A stretch of 64,000 nucleotides of DNA, taken from Viscum album (lineage: Eukaryota; Streptophyta; Magnoliopsida; Santalales; Viscaceae). Within the stretch, counting starts at the first letter, position 1, and each line of letters opens with the position of its first letter. The translations under genes and the position numbers were made by a program. Below are positions 62,101 through 64,000 of the stretch, in pieces. Location: the NCBI GenBank assembly GCA_963277665.1, contig OY728122.1, positions 1,546,174,868 to 1,546,238,867 on the forward strand, in the 5' to 3' direction. The notes beneath the pieces are model-generated. The model saw nothing but the letters and a program-made list of their open reading frames with translations. It had not been told where the DNA came from and searched no databases.

Positions 62101-64000
62101 TTCTTCCTATGTACACGACATATCTTTATAGGGAGTTTCCAACTCCATGGAAAATCAATTTTGTAATTTCCCTTTCATTAGAAGACACATCCTTTCCATT
62201 TATCAAACACCATTAGAAGAAAACATCAAATCTACCAATACCTCTTCAGACATTATAATTGTATGGACAATTTCATGAGGAAAACATTGTATGACTATGC
62301 ATAATATTTCCTGGTGGAATTTAATATGTTTCCCACAAATAAGGAATATTAACTAGAGGTAAATTCATCTTAGGAGAGGATTTCCAATCTTCTTTACAAC
62401 CAAATGGATCACAAGCCCTGTATCATGTCTCTGGATCCATGAATCCCCATAACCATGATTTTCACCCCCCTCCCCCTCAATTTTGGGGCATGTCAAAACT
62501 TCTCACCCTTGTTATCCTATAGTTAATCAGGGATTCTGTATCAATTTCCTAATCACATCACAGTAAATTTCACGATCAATGTCCTAATGTCAAGAAATTA
62601 AAAAACATTATTGATTTCTTAATTTAATGACATTAAATAGTATGATCCATTTCCAAATTGCATGAAATTAAAATTTCATGATAATTTTTTCCAAGTGTTC
62701 AATGTTGTGAGTGGCCGCAGTAACGATTACAAGTACCCCATTGTAGTGTGTGATTTATGTCACAAACCAACCCGAGTACGCTGGTAACCCAATAACTGGG
62801 TCGGCCCTGACATGATGGAAAGTGCCTTCCTGATCCCCACAAGATGGTGACTAGCACCTGGAATGGTACAACATACTAGTGGGAATGATTTTTCCAAAAT
62901 AACTTAGAAGAAAAATATAAATGAAATTATGTATATCAAGAAGGAAATTCCACAAGGTGTAAAAGTACCAGAATACAAAGAGGCAAAAAATAAAATTTAC
63001 TACAACCATAATTACTTAAATAGAAAATAACCCAATGGACCCTAAGGTCACAAGTCACCACATACCAATCTCAACAGTCAGATCCACCTCTAAGAGATCC
63101 CTTCCCATTACTCAGGAATATATGGAGAAAGTATACAAACACCCAATGGAAAAAGTAGAGTGTGAGCCTAGTCCTAGTAGGATGCCACTAATGATTCTAT
63201 AACAGATGACAAATATATATTATCCATCAAAAATCATTCATTTTTTTCATAAAAAATAGGGTTTCAAATCTAAAATCATATTAAAACATAACATGCTATA
63301 TGTTTTCGAAAAGATGGAAAATAAATTCAAAGAACATTACTTACATTACAATATATGGAATATTTATAAATTAATGGATTAAGTAAAACATTTATATAAA
63401 ATAGCTTATAAAAATTTAAAATGAAATTAATTCAATTCCAATATCATTGGTATACATTTATATATCAAATATAAATAATCAAGAGGGAATTATAGTCATC
63501 TGCAAAAAGGTATGATAATATTAACCAGCTTTACGGATCCAAACACTCTATGTGAACTCAGAAAAATAAGCATACACACGTCCCTATGGGTGGGATATTT
63601 TATAAATTCTTAAAAATATGCCAAATCCTATTCTACAATTTCAAAAGTGTGATTTTTTTCATTTAAAAAAACTTGTTTTATTCAAAAAAAATGCCTTTTT
63701 TACATGATAAATCCAATGGGTTTATATCAAATCATTTATGATTTTTCCATGAGTTTCAAATCCATTCAAACATAATTTTATACTTTTAATAAATAATTTC
63801 AGAAATTACATTAAAAAAATTATTGAAAACATTTAAATCAAATCCATAATTTATATTCAACAACTTAAATTATCGAATTTCTGTAAACCCACCACAATTC
63901 AGTGTAATCAGGGGTTTTCCATGTTCTAGTGCCAAAACCATTTCAAATTTCCAAATTCAATGCCCTTGAGTTTTATCATATAAAATTAAATAAATGTTTA
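62101..64000. other. Unassigned DNA with one GC-richer block
   Basis: Mostly AT-rich. The patch at 62,690-62,900 is GC-richer and keeps CpGs (GTGGCCGCAGTAACG, CCCGAGTACGCTGGTAACCC, GGGTCGGCCCTGACATGATG). It resembles LTR sequence of yet another retroelement, but I could not find a partner copy. A C-rich run lies at 62,466-62,480. No coding frame is recognisable. Confidence 0.4.

Noticed and set aside
1..64000. CRISPR array, bacterial operon, or organelle DNA
   Set aside because: No spaced direct-repeat array, no ribosome-binding-site/gene order, no rRNA, tRNA or organelle genes; integrated LTR elements point to a plant nucleus.

Overview
The window is nuclear DNA of a flowering plant (or close relative), extremely AT-rich (I estimate a GC content in the mid-20s percent) and strongly depleted in CpG. 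I see no intact host gene. Nearly everything recognisable is decayed LTR retrotransposon on the + strand, plus a few younger, GC-richer retroposon insertions. Such AT-richness with wall-to-wall old retroelements would fit a holoparasite such as the Rafflesiaceae, but that identification is an inference from composition only.

Region by region: about 1.95-11.75 kb is one Ty3/gypsy chromovirus-like element with two LTRs about 8.07 kb apart and a stop-riddled pol (protease, RT, RNase H, integrase, C-terminal chromovirus-type tail). 11.75-14.06 kb is featureless AT-rich DNA. 14,066-14,813 is the clearest young object: a 748-bp minus-strand retroposed insertion with a perfect 12-bp target-site duplication, 18 CpGs (against 4 in an equal length of flank) and a reading frame open from the truncated 5' end to a stop. 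An LTR-like block on the minus strand lies at about 15.54-15.88 kb.

About 19.3-47 kb is a second gypsy family arranged as LTR A - body 1 - LTR B - body 2 - LTR C - body 3, all in the same direction and with shared LTRs, as in a tandem array made by recombination between elements. Bodies 1 and 2 carry recognisable pol relics; LTR B/body 2 holds about 2.55 kb of extra DNA, and body 3 holds a tRNA-headed SINE-like copy at 42.69-43.14 kb. 47,673-48,378 is another young insertion (706 bp, minus strand, perfect 13-bp duplication, RNA polymerase III A and B boxes, no A-tail).

48.4-52.1 kb is unassigned. 52.15-60.37 kb is a decayed Tat/Ogre-type gypsy element ending in an RT with a YDD still visible; it stops inside RT and is followed by a near-perfect 27-bp direct repeat and degenerate repeats resembling Tat LTR ends (60.38-62 kb). 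The last 2 kb is unassigned.

The parts do not form a pathway. They are layers of insertion: old gypsy elements decayed by C-to-T/G-to-A change, then tandem rearrangement, then retroposon insertions that still keep their duplications.
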